Positions 11,717-21,471 of a DNA stretch of 64,000 nucleotides are shown here, in pieces. Origin of the DNA: Saccharum officinarum (lineage: Eukaryota > Streptophyta > Magnoliopsida > Poales > Poaceae). How positions within the stretch are numbered: the stretch's first letter is position 1; each line of letters starts with the position of its first letter. Location of the stretch: assembly GCA_020631735.1 (NCBI GenBank), contig CM036188.1, positions 12,318,214 to 12,382,213 of the forward strand. The letters run 5' to 3'. The translations under genes were made by a program, and so were the position numbers. The notes under the pieces are model-generated. The model ran no database searches. It saw nothing but the letters and a program-made list of their open reading frames with translations, and was not told the DNA's origin.

Positions 11717-12090
11717 CATAGCTGCACAGCCTGAAGGCAATCAGATTCCAGCTGCACTCTCCATAGCCCTAACTGCACAACCACTTTGAGACCATCCCTA
11801 CACGCCAAAGCCTCCATGGTACATGCATCGAGGTCTCGCTCATACCAGAGTACCTCTGCTGCTTGAAGCGCTCCCTAGTCATCTCCGATGACAGATGTTG
11901 TTGCACCCTCTTTGCTATCTTCAGAGAATGTTGCATCCATATTAACCTTCGACCATTCCTCCTCTGGCCGTTGCCATTTAGGGATTTTCTTCTCTGGCAT
12001 TTGTTGGATCAACGGGTGACTCAAGTGCCACAAGTTAAATGTTGTATCCTTTGCCCAACTCATTGCATGTTCAGCCAATGACCTAACTTA
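11717..12090 (-). pseudogene. RNase H-like (RVT_3) fragment, LINE-derived, disrupted by the gypsy insertion
   Basis: Minus-strand translation gives a plant RNase H-like (RVT_3) domain: W..PEEEWSKVNMDATF at the start, VIGDD, then one in-frame TAG, then MEALACRDGL and VQLESDCLQAV, which are conserved blocks in order. The frame reaches exactly to the gypsy LTR edge at 11716, so its C-terminal part should lie on the far side of the element, outside the window. RVT_3 domains occur at the ends of plant LINE polyproteins and in many derived stand-alone fragments. With one stop and no complete gene around it I treat it as a relic. Confidence 0.7.
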
Positions 12091-12720
12091 TCAAATCATA
12101 TACTTAAATCTTGAACACTTTGTTATCTAATCTAATCTAAAAAGATAAATGTTTCTTCAAATTATCTACACATGCCAACGCAAAATCTCTAAGTTGTCCG
12201 CATATAACATTGCAAACTCTCCACGGGCTGACATGTGTAAATTGAAATATGATGATGGCAATCCCTTGCCGACTTTGATAAGATATTCTAATTACATATT
12301 TTTATGGATCATAAAAAAAGCTCTAAAACTTGATATCTAACTCCACCAGGAAAATAAATAGATATCCATCCCTATCTCTATTAATGAGCCCGCCGTTTGT
12401 GATTGCTACGGTAACCGCACACAATATCAGAAGTAGCACCTATACAAATTAAACTGTCCTGGCTGTTGCAGCCAAGCATCAAGCTAAAGCGAAACGTTTG
12501 ATTTTTTTTTTCTTCCGTAGCAACGCACGGACATGTTTGCTGCTAACAAATTAAAAGCCCAAGACTAGAGCAAACTTCTATGCCCGTGGCCCGTGGGGGG
12601 TATGGCAGCCTACAAAACCACCTGCAGACAGTAGTACGGCACAGTAACCAACACCTTATGACTGCAGGGGAGGGCCACCTAATAATAGGTCTGAAAATTG
12701 GACGCAACTATATGGCCTAA
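12091..12720. other. Intergenic, nothing recognised
   Basis: AT-rich sequence with no coding pattern, RNA gene or transposon terminus that I can support. Confidence 0.5.
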
Positions 12721-13188
12721 GGCTATCCGCACTTATGGACCTCTATATTCATCCTTTAAAAAGAATATTACATTCTAGTCACCATAAAATATACAGTTTT
12801 CCCACATCCATTCATCCTCTATATCATCTCTATCCACTGTGGGGCCCACTTGTCACTTTGTCTAAATATATCCATGCGACATCTTGTTTTGAAGTATTTA
12901 TTGCAATGAATTTAATGGTGCAATCGGAATTTAATTTAGTTTTATGGTTTATGAGTTATAATATTTTTTTTTTTGCTAGTTGAACAAGTGGAACCCACCA
13001 CTGCATACTCTCTCTCCTCACTCTCCCGTGCGTGCTGCCTCTCGCGCTACCGTCCGGTAAATATCACTGTAGCCGCTGGATTTGGCGTCTGCCGACTAAT
13101 ACCGTGGTTGGTAGAGTATGCCGATGCAGCCATCTTTCTACGCCAAACGTATTTGGCGTTTCTTTTACCGGCATCGCTGCACATGGTC
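12721..13188. mobile_element. Tourist-like MITE candidate with TAA target duplication
   Basis: Starts GGCTATCCGCAC and ends GCACATGGTC; the inverted termini match at about 10 of 17 positions. It is flanked by TAA at 12718-12720 and 13189-13191, as expected for PIF/Harbinger-type MITEs. It has no coding content. Its right end was later duplicated in tandem. The weak inverted repeat keeps this tentative. Confidence 0.4.
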
Positions 13189-13345
13189 TAAGGATAAATT
13201 AATTGACAAACATCAAAAGTGCTACCGCTGACAATATCAAAGGCATGAGAAGTTTCTTTTACCGGCATCGCTGCACATGGTCTAAGGATAAATTAATTGA
13301 CAAACATCAAAAGTGCTACTGCTGACAATATCAAAGGCATGAGAA
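13158..13345. repeat. Two-copy 94-bp tandem duplication
   Basis: Units 13158-13251 and 13252-13345 differ at one visible base (ccgctg versus ctgctg). The unit spans the MITE right end and about 60 bp of flank, so the duplication happened after the MITE inserted. Confidence 0.9.
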
Positions 13346-15304
13346 GCTTATATAGGACATGAAACTTCCCTCCCCCTTCATGACATGTGCATATAGAGAT
13401 ACAAGCATTCATGACTTAAATGCATTTATACCTTGTGCCTTGTAAAGGTGACAGCAACATGTTACTTTTTAATAAGAAAATAGACTTTCAAAATTAGGAT
13501 TCAACCGGGATAGGAACCAACTCTGTGTAGGCTGTTCGTTCCTGCAGCCTGCAGGCTTACGGGTTGCTTAATGGTACGCACATATACACAGGAAAGCAAG
13601 CAAGCTATATGGATTATTTTGAAAGTAGCAACAACAATAAACTTGACAATAGCTAAAAGAGGCTAGATTAGCCCCTCAAAAAAAAAAGAGGCTAGATTAC
13701 AATGCTAAGGGACATTAGCTGAAAGAAGACTTTGACAAATTAAAGGACAAAATTACAGCTCCAAAAAAAAAAGCTAAGAAATCAGACAATAATTTATATA
13801 TTTTTTTCCTTTTGAGAATGATGCTAACGAAAAATAAACCCAACATGCCAAGCATAACTCCATTCAGCTGAAGCTTCATTGATAGTACAGTGATGTGCTT
13901 TCTGAATTCAGCATTATTCCTTTGTAGTGATACCAGCCATGACTACACAGCTTCTGAGCTATATCACGAACAACTGGTTAGCCTAAAGATGAGAAGTATA
14001 GCTGTAAAACATTATGCCAGAAGAAAATGGTCTAGACAAAGTAGACATGATATACAAACCCAGATTAAATTAACTTTACTGAATGTATATTATCTGTTTC
14101 TCTACCGTGAGCAAGTTCAGCAAGTACAATGTTAAAAACAGTGCTGCTGTTACAATGTTAATTTTAGTGAATGTATATAATTTGTTTCATGATCAATTCT
14201 TGCAAATTAAATTCCATCTCTAAACAATAATACTCCTGACCATAAACACTACCACCACATAAAAACAATACTAATAGCAGTTTGTCAGGACACTTAATAG
14301 CAGTCTGTCAAGACACCCAATAGCAATAAGACCAATCCTAAACATGGCATGTCAAGAAATTATTCAGAAAGTTACTAAAAAGAGGAAATACTAAGAAACA
14401 ATGTAGTAGGCTGCTGTGCAATGTCAAGAAAATATTCAGAGAGGTTCGCATCAAGGCTCAAATAGAGAAGTGATAGGCTGCGGTACAAGTAGCAGGCATG
14501 TCAAGTGGTGAAGTGAATCAGAAGATGTACGGCAACAGAGATTACTAGTTGATGAACTATGACTCCTTCAGCCTATCTTCTTGTACCCAGTTTTAGCCAT
14601 CCTCACTTCCGACAAATATGGAGCAACCCAGAAACAGATAGCATACCAGCAGGACATATGCATCTCCTTTGTACTAACAATCATCATCTTCATCATCCAA
14701 AGTAAACATGCCTGGTCCAGTCATCAGTTCACCTACATTGATGAACAAGAAAAATAGCTAAAGTTCAGAGGTATCCAATTTTGGTATAGATAAGAGTAAA
14801 ATTAATTAATATTTAATACGTAAGCTGAACCATGCAGTGATAACTGTAAATATTTGAATCATCAAGGTAACGAAACTTGGAAAGGGAAGCAACCTTAAAA
14901 CTAATTACATCATCAAGGTAAAATCTTATTTCAATCAATAAAGGTATCATTAAAGTATAATCTAACTGCAGGTAAAAAAACGAATCACTATCCTGGTTCT
15001 AAGCAATATAGAGGCATTCAGGAAATACGGCAGGCAAACAAGCTACGACAATCTATAAATAAAGCACTCTACATACTGAGAAAGCATGATGCATGACATT
15101 TGCACCATGACAGTAAGAGTGTTTACTGAAACTTAAAGCTTGAATATGCCTTTTCTTCAAAGCTTCATGACTAAACCTGTATGGCAATATTGGCCATGAA
15201 GTAACAGAATTTCTACTATGCAGATGCACTTTCACACAACATGCAGTAAAGTAATTTTTGAATTATTGCGGTATTCAGAAGCAAGAGAGAGAGAGAGAGA
15301 TAAT
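13346..15304. other. Intergenic, no gene recognised
   Basis: About 2 kb of AT-rich DNA. Short open frames occur on both strands but none shows a domain or codon pattern of a real gene. A (GA)n run lies at about 15285-15300. Confidence 0.5.
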
Positions 15305-15423
15305 CACCCTATTCGGCTGAGCTTATCAGCACGGCTTATCAGCCGTGGTACAGTGTTTTTCTCTCACAACAAAACAGCCACAGCCGGCTTATAAGCCGCA
15401 GAAACAGCCTGGCGAACAGGGTG
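15305..15423. mobile_element. 119-bp palindromic MITE (CACCCTRTTCG termini)
   Basis: Inverted termini CACCCTATTCGGCTG and, on the other strand, CACCCTGTTCGCCAGGCTG, with internal GGCTTATCAGCC-like palindromes and a ctctcacaacaaaacagcc core. This is the layout of a very common grass MITE. The flanks share only aat, so superfamily is not settled. Confidence 0.7.
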
Positions 15424-15572
15424 AATATTCAAGCAGCAACATACGAACTAAAAAGGAACAGACAAGATCTGCACAAGCAAGCAGCAGCAGCAGCTCAATC
15501 TCACCTGATGCATAAAAAACAGGTGGTCAACGGCGCCTCCAGAGGCAGAGCCCACCCAAGATCTCCTCTACC

Positions 15573-15848
15573 CAGGGATGAAAACGGTACGGATATTTTT
15601 CGATCGTATTCGAGACCGAATTCGTTTAGAGGGGTTTTAATCCGTCCGTATTCGAGTCCGGATATTTAACATCCGATACCGTATTCGTATCCGAATATTT
15701 AAATCACACATTTATGACGTCGATATCCAATCGTATCCTATCCGGCATTTTTTATACTATCCGTATTCGAATCCGAATCCGGACATAAATATGAAAACAA
15801 ATATGATATCAGTGATATCCGTCCGTATCCGATCCGTTTTCATCCCTA
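15573..15848. mobile_element. hAT-type nonautonomous element with TCCGTATTCG arms
   Basis: Termini CAGGGATGAAAACGG and CCGTTTTCATCCCTA. The 8-bp flanks are cctctacc (15565-15572) and cctctatc (15849-15856), matching 7 of 8. The 276-bp body is almost wholly iterations of cgtattcg, gtatccg and ggata on both strands, with no coding capacity. Eight-bp duplications are typical of hAT transposition. Confidence 0.85.
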
Positions 15849-16259
15849 CCTCTATCCCTCATGACCACCACACCGCCGCTCACCAACACCAACCCAAAAA
15901 TAATGCCAGATGTTCCTCAGCAGCGATATATTAAAAGGAGTAAAATGCACCATGGGTCCATTAACTTTTCGCCCTGTGTCACTTAGGTCCAACACCTTTG
16001 GAAGTGCAGATTTGGGTCCTTAAACTTTTTATGATGTGCACTAGAGGTCCATACTCCTTCATTTATATTTTCATTTTACACAAATCTCCCTCTATTTCTT
16101 TTTCTTTCACGTGCATACCCCTCCGTGTCCTGGCAGGGGCACCTGTCCAGGGACTAGCTCGCCACTGCACTGCGCACAGCGCACCCACACCTCACATCCG
16201 CCGCCAGCAGGTGCCACCGCCATCTCTGCTCTCGCAAGCACTCCCCCTGCCTGCCTGCC

Positions 16260-16755
16260 ATGGGGACCATAGCCACGATGGCCTTGCTGAAGCCTGGAGC
16301 CGCCAAGATCGTGGCGCGGTCGGCGACGTCCACCAACAGCAGCGCTGCCGCCAGCAGCGTCTCGCTGCGCGTCCCGGCGCAGGCCAAGAAGACCGCGGTG
16401 TCCATGTCTTCGTCGTCATCGACCACGCTGGCGACGGCCGCGGCGCTCGCGGGCGCCTTCTTCTCGGAGCTGGAGTCGTCGGACGCGGCGCTGGCGGCGC
16501 ACTGCGTGGCGGCGGATGCCGGGAGAGCGACAACCGCGGCCAGCTGCTGCTCTTCGTGGGGGCGCCCGCCATCGGGTGGGTGCTCTACAAGATCCTGTAG
16601 CCGGCCGCCGGCGCTGAACCGCATGCGCAGCCAAGCCGTGGTCGCCGGCATGGGCTTCAGCGCGCCCGAGGCCTCCGCCGCCGCGGCGCAGGACCTCACC
16701 GCGCACGCCGCCGCCGCACCCGTAGACGACAACCGGGCCCTCCTGCTGCTCCATG
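16260..16755 (+). pseudogene. psbY: Captured copy of nuclear psbY (photosystem II subunit Y precursor)
   Basis: psbY encodes a precursor that is imported into plastids and cut into two small one-helix PSII subunits. In frame from ATG 16260 there is a Ser/Ala-rich transit peptide, then the thylakoid-signal-like LATAAALAGAFFSELE...ALAAH. After about 16525 the homology shifts frame: SDNRGQLLLFVGAPAIGWVL, the first mature helix, ends YKIL followed by TAG at 16598-16600, one C-to-T step from CAG. After a short GC-rich insertion the first frame resumes with NRMRSQAVVAGMGFS...DDNRALLLL and breaks off inside the second subunit. Two compensating indels, a nonsense codon and 3' truncation make it a pseudogene. 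It lies inside a Pack-MULE, so it was captured from a host psbY elsewhere. Confidence 0.85.
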
Positions 16756-17176
16756 TTAGCCGCCGGCGGCGTGAACCGTGAGAAACAAGATGCGCATAGT
16801 CACCGGCGTTCCTCGCAGCAGACACGTCGTCAGCACCGCCCATCACCGTTATCGGACCCTCCCCTCTCCGGCATTGCGCACACAGCTCGCTGTGAGGCAC
16901 GTACGGGTTGCGTAGCCTCGCCTTCTCCTCCCTGAATCCCTGTCGCGTCGCGCGCTTCATGTTCGCCTTGCGCGGTCTGCTGTGCCGCCGCCACCGTCGA
17001 CGGCCTTGACCATGCACGGCGACCGTGGCCGACGCTACCTCGCTGCCCGGCACTGCAGCTGACGCACTGCATCGATAGCCTGCTCACCGAGTCAGTCAAT
17101 TCGTGAATGCGATGCCATGCAAAGGTTAAGGCACGTATGAGTGAACTGAATGAACAACTAGCAGGAGTCTCAAGAT

Positions 17177-17363
17177 CATGGACGGAGCCAGCGGGTGGCA
17201 CGGGTATGGTGTGGCATACCCTAGGCTGATCAGATAGAAAAAATTATAAATTATGAGGCAAATTTTGCTGCTGTATATCGAATTGCTAAATAGGTCTTTG
17301 CCAAATTGGATATGAGAATTTTGGTGCAGCATACCCTATGCCAAAATCCTAGCTCCGTCACTG
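17177..17363. mobile_element. 187-bp hAT-type MITE nested in the Pack-MULE
   Basis: Perfect 8-bp duplications ctcaagat at 17169-17176 and 17364-17371. Termini CATGGACGGAGCCAG and, on the other strand, CAGTGACGGAGCTAG. The interior is AT-rich and non-coding. It inserted after the Pack-MULE had acquired its cargo. Confidence 0.9.
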
Positions 17364-17945
17364 CTCAAGATCAAACGAGAGATGGTCATACTCGATCTCT
17401 CCGAGTTCACACGACCATGGTGCTGCAACAAACCTGCAGCTTTTCTGTCCCCACGTCCACACGACGCTTTCCACGGCCGGCACATCACAGGCTAATCCCG
17501 CTACGGCCGGCAGCGTGCATGCATGGCAACCACATGTCGGCGCTCCGAACCAAGTTTTCCCGGTACTGTGCTACCGCTCTCGGTCAATCCGCTGCTGGAC
17601 AGGGGCGCGCGAATGTTGAGATGACGCGGGGAGGTGAGACGCAGGGCACCAGCGCGGGCGCATGCGGCGTGGCAAGGCGGTGCACGCGGCGGCGAGCTTG
17701 AGCGAGCTGCCGGGCGGAGCAACCTACAAGGGCGATGCGCGTGGGGGCGAGCTGGCGGCGAGCTAGGTCATAGGGTGCTAGGGCATGACCGGTGAGCCAA
17801 TGAGCACGCCGCAGGAGACCTTGACGGTGGGAGGGATATGCATGTGAAATAAAAATAAATAGAGGGAGGTTTTGAAAGGTGTTGGACCTAAGTGACACAG
17901 AGCGAAAAGTTAATGGACCCGTGATGCATTTTACTCTATTAAAAG

Positions 17946-18321
17946 CATAATTTCACAACAGCACTTACTATTCAGCATTCTCAAAAAGCAATCAACATGA
18001 TAGGAGAGAAGCTAGAGAAAACCTATGACAATAAAATACACAATAGAAGGGTTAAAAGAAACAACCGACAACAACCCCAAGCAACCACCTTACCACAATC
18101 ACTGAGGACCTGATCATATAGCAGTACATACCAGTACTTTGGCAATTCAGTTTACTTTCCACAAAGCACGTCAACTACAGAGGAGGATACATAGCAACAG
18201 AACACAGTATGGTTCTGGATACATGAATATGTTAGCTAAGCAGAACATCCTAGAAGTTGAGACTTTTGCCCTTACAGTCTTGAAACAAGTCAGGCATCAA
18301 AAGCGCCGGGGAACGTCCTTC
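17946..18321. other. 3' flank of gene A
   Basis: Short AT-rich interval between the Pack-MULE and the gene A stop codon. It should include the gene A 3' untranslated region (minus strand). No polyadenylation signal could be placed. Confidence 0.5.
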
Positions 18322-21300
18322 CTAAAGAAGAACGTCAGGAACAGCAGCAGGGTCAAGCTCATAGAAGCCACAGAGCTTGCCACCATTATCTTTTGTCAGG
18401 TGGAATGATGGTATCCGATGAGAAAATCTCAGGTTCTCTTCCCTTGGTATCTCCAGTGGTGGCTTCAGCACATCATGCTTGAACACAGACAGGTGGCTAT
18501 TGACTTTGGTCAGGAAAGCGAACAGAGTGGTAGCTTCAGTACACATCTTGATCCAGCCAATGGCATAGTTGGCAGGACGATCTTTACTGGAAGGAACCCA
18601 GTTGGGTGCCCAGTTCTTGTAGATGGCCCAGACCTCACCTACCTTTGGAAAAATACTGACCTGCTGCCTTGTACCAATTTCGCACCTGCTTACCACTAAA
18701 TGGGAGAAAGCACAGGTTTCACAATGCTCGGTTGTTGAATTCCGGGTCACAAAATTACCACAGCTCACAGGGATGTCCTGCTCCAACCAATGCTTATCTA
18801 GCCCCTGAGAGCAAGCCTTGAGCCAGGTCAAATGTACATTGAATGGTTCCTTCTCAACTTTGTTTATCCAACCATAGAGGTTGGGAAATGTATCAGTACT
18901 GCTGTAGAGAGCCCAAATTTGCCCACGCTCAAATTTCTCACACAAGCGGTCTTCATCGAAATTGTAGAATTCAGAATCAGGATATGTAACACCGACAAAC
19001 TCAGTGACTTTTTTCTTGTTGAGATCGATGAAAGAATCCAGAGTGACAGAAGGAAACATTGTGGCCAAGTCACAAGGAAGAGCAGCGGTATCCAGTTCCA
19101 GTAACCCTCCTACCCCTACCTTTTCACTTCCATTTGTTCTATAACAAGGTATACTATGAGAAAATCGAAGTAGCTCACTCGATGGTATCAAAATACGGGA
19201 TTTATCCTTGGACTCCGCAAATAGCCTCACAAAGCCTTCAATTCTGACCAAGGGGAAAACGATAATACCGACACTCATTGAGTCATCGGAAACCTCCACA
19301 ACATCATAGTCAACAGATTGATGATTATCAGTGTCCCTGCTCTGCAGCAAACTTGATTCTTTGTAAAGAGCCCATATCTCACCTTTTTTAGGATGAATTT
19401 CAAATGAATTCCTATTTTTTCCTGTTACCCATGAAACTTTATGAGAAAAGTACATTGATGGGTCATGTAGTACACATGTCTCTCCTAAGCAGAAGTTTCC
19501 ACATGCAACGGGCAATTCTTTACGATTCCATCTAGTCTCCTGTAAATTCGTTGTGTTGTGTTCCAGCCAAGTCAACTGAACAATATTGTTGGAAGCATCG
19601 ACATCATTTATCTGCGCATAATTTCTTGGCATGGAATCATGATCATCATAAATTGCCCAGATTTCATTAACTGCTATCCTGTTAACTTCTCTTAATGTTC
19701 CGAAATCAAAGAAATCTGAAGACTCATCGGTAATCCAAGGATTACAATGCTTATGATTGGCAATATCCATTCCATCTTTCTTGTACTTTTGCTGACTGCC
19801 TTCTTGAGTTACATTTCCATCATCTTGGCTGTCTAATGTGCTGTGAACTGGTTCAGCAGCTTGATTCTTACCACCAGCAACATTATCACTACACACATTA
19901 TCATCAGTTGAATTAGTGTCAGCAAGTGAATTGTCCTTCCTTTGCTTGTCATTGTTACGAGAGTCCCTGCTGCGGATGCTACCAGTGCACTCATAAGCAA
20001 TCCCAGGATTGCCATGCGTCTGATTAGCAATATCTGTAGCTTCCTCCTTGTACTTTTGCTGACAATCTTCATGTGTTGCATTTCCTTCACCTTGGCTGTC
20101 CATGGTGTCAGGAACATGTTTGGCAGCTTGAGTGTTAGCGACAGCAACATCATCATTATACATTTTATCAGCAGTGTCCTTACTTTGCCTCTTATTGATA
20201 CAAGAGTCCCTCCAGCGGCCACTGTCAGCACAATCATCATGCTTCCTCTTGCCTAACATCTGAAGATCACATGACCCTGCAGCATTTGGCATTGTAGATG
20301 TATCTTCCGTACCAAGTTCATTGGCATCATGGGCCTTTTTCTGCTCTGATGGATTTTGCTCAAAAGAAATATTATCGGTGTCATCTGTACAAATTGAATG
20401 GCAAATATTTTGTTCTAAGGAATTATCGTTTCGAGCCAACTCATCTCCACAATCCATTTTATTATCTGCACCCTCAGTGGTCAAATCAGCAAACACACTG
20501 CCTGTCATGTTGCCGAGAAACATGTAAGACACAAGAGTGACAGAAGAAAATGCTGCATCGAGGTCAGCTGGGAGACATGCAGTGTCAAGTTCTAGAAAGC
20601 CTCTTGGGACACCATTTTTTTCATTTCCATTTGTCCTATAAAAGGAAATGCTGTGAGAAAACCCAAGCAGCTCACTCGATGGTATAAAAAATGAGGACAT
20701 GCCCTTAGATCTTGCGAATAAACTGACAAAATCCTTAATCTTAACCAGTGGGATAACTGTGGCACCATCATCAGCTGACATGTTAGACAGGACTTCCACA
20801 ACCTCATACTCACAGGATCTATGGTTATCTGTATCTGAGCTCCATTGCTTGTTCCATCCCTTGTAAAGAGCCCATACCTCACCCTTGTTAGGATATATGT
20901 CATACGAGTTTCCTTTCTTACCCTTTGTCCATGCAACAATGTGAGAAAACATGAATCTGTCTTGTGATGTATCTACTGTTGGCTGTAAGCGGAAGCTGCC
21001 ACAAGCAATGGGAAGTTTTTTATTAGTCCAATTCTCCTCTTCTTCATTAGTTGCCTCATGCTCCAGCCAGGTCAAATGTATTTTGTGGTTGTGAGCATCA
21101 AAATGCATTATTCGAGCATAAAATCTTGGCATGACATCAAGTTTATCGTAAAGGGCCCAGATCTGACCAACTGCAAACCGATTGGCATCCCTGTAGGTCT
21201 CAAAATTAAAGATATCAGGACAAGCGCAGGCAATCACAGACTTGCCAGCGGACCTCTGGGTAGAAATATCAGAAGTATGTTTCCTGTAAATTTGCTGACA

Positions 21301-21471
21301 GTCTTCATGTGCTGTATTTCCTTCCTCAGGGTTGTCAAATTCACTGGGGCAATGATCAGAAGATTGATTCTCAGCCCTAGCAGCATTCTCATTACACATT
21401 GTATCGTCACTTGACTTAGCCTTGGAGACTGGATCATATATCCTCTGCCTCTTATTGTTACAGGAGTCCAT
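18322..21471 (-). CDS. Gene A: J-less protein with three DUF3444 domains
   Basis: 1049 residues in one open frame, with three DUF3444 domains at about 84-302, 584-800 and 828-1045. Each has the GQIWALYD...[28 protein letters not shown] and LRFSH..PS/FY hallmarks. DUF3444 normally follows a J domain in plant DnaJ proteins (genes B and C here); its function is not established. This protein has no J domain and no zinc ribbon. Its first Met aligns with Met 350 of gene B, and sequence upstream of the ATG matches the 5'-leader splice acceptor region of B, so about 1.05 kb encoding the N-terminal half was deleted. The acidic, Asn-rich linker before domain 1 recurs twice (about 436-520 and 520-583), marking internal duplication. 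Linkers look disordered. No stop or frameshift occurs over 3.1 kb, which argues for constraint or recent origin. Confidence 0.87.
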   Translation of the reverse strand: MDSCNNKRQRIYDPVSKAKSSDDTMCNENAARAENQSSDHCPSEFDNPEEGNTAHEDCQQIYRKHTSDISTQRSAGKSVIACACPDIFNFETYRDANRFAVGQIWALYDKLDVMPRFYARIMHFDAHNHKIHLTWLEHEATNEEEENWTNKKLPIACGSFRLQPTVDTSQDRFMFSHIVAWTKGKKGNSYDIYPNKGEVWALYKGWNKQWSSDTDNHRSCEYEVVEVLSNMSADDGATVIPLVKIKDFVSLFARSKGMSSFFIPSSELLGFSHSISFYRTNGNEKNGVPRGFLELDTACLPADLDAAFSSVTLVSYMFLGNMTGSVFADLTTEGADNKMDCGDELARNDNSLEQNICHSICTDDTDNISFEQNPSEQKKAHDANELGTEDTSTMPNAAGSCDLQMLGKRKHDDCADSGRWRDSCINKRQSKDTADKMYNDDVAVANTQAAKHVPDTMDSQGEGNATHEDCQQKYKEEATDIANQTHGNPGIAYECTGSIRSRDSRNNDKQRKDNSLADTNSTDDNVCSDNVAGGKNQAAEPVHSTLDSQDDGNVTQEGSQQKYKKDGMDIANHKHCNPWITDESSDFFDFGTLREVNRIAVNEIWAIYDDHDSMPRNYAQINDVDASNNIVQLTWLEHNTTNLQETRWNRKELPVACGNFCLGETCVLHDPSMYFSHKVSWVTGKNRNSFEIHPKKGEIWALYKESSLLQSRDTDNHQSVDYDVVEVSDDSMSVGIIVFPLVRIEGFVRLFAESKDKSRILIPSSELLRFSHSIPCYRTNGSEKVGVGGLLELDTAALPCDLATMFPSVTLDSFIDLNKKKVTEFVGVTYPDSEFYNFDEDRLCEKFERGQIWALYSSTDTFPNLYGWINKVEKEPFNVHLTWLKACSQGLDKHWLEQDIPVSCGNFVTRNSTTEHCETCAFSHLVVSRCEIGTRQQVSIFPKVGEVWAIYKNWAPNWVPSSKDRPANYAIGWIKMCTEATTLFAFLTKVNSHLSVFKHDVLKPPLEIPREENLRFSHRIPSFHLTKDNGGKLCGFYELDPAAVPDVLL

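Larger units (their letters stand above)
15938..17936. mobile_element. Pack-MULE (Mutator-like element carrying gene fragments)
   Basis: Perfect 9-bp target duplications tattaaaag at 15929-15937 and 17937-17945. The terminal inverted repeats are about 63 bp with 3 mismatches, starting GAGTAAAATGCA, and a further similar block lies inside (16083-16128 against 17825-17872). Long inverted repeats with 9-bp duplications define Mutator-like elements. There is no transposase. The interior is GC-rich, unlike its surroundings, and holds a psbY-derived segment plus other GC-rich sequence of unknown origin at 16790-17170 and 17400-17780. A small hAT MITE is nested at 17177-17363. Confidence 0.93.

Noticed and set aside
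16154..17053. A 299-codon minus-strand frame in the Pack-MULE
   Set aside because: It is antisense to the psbY segment and its length follows from high GC content. No domain is visible, while the plus strand shows clear psbY blocks.
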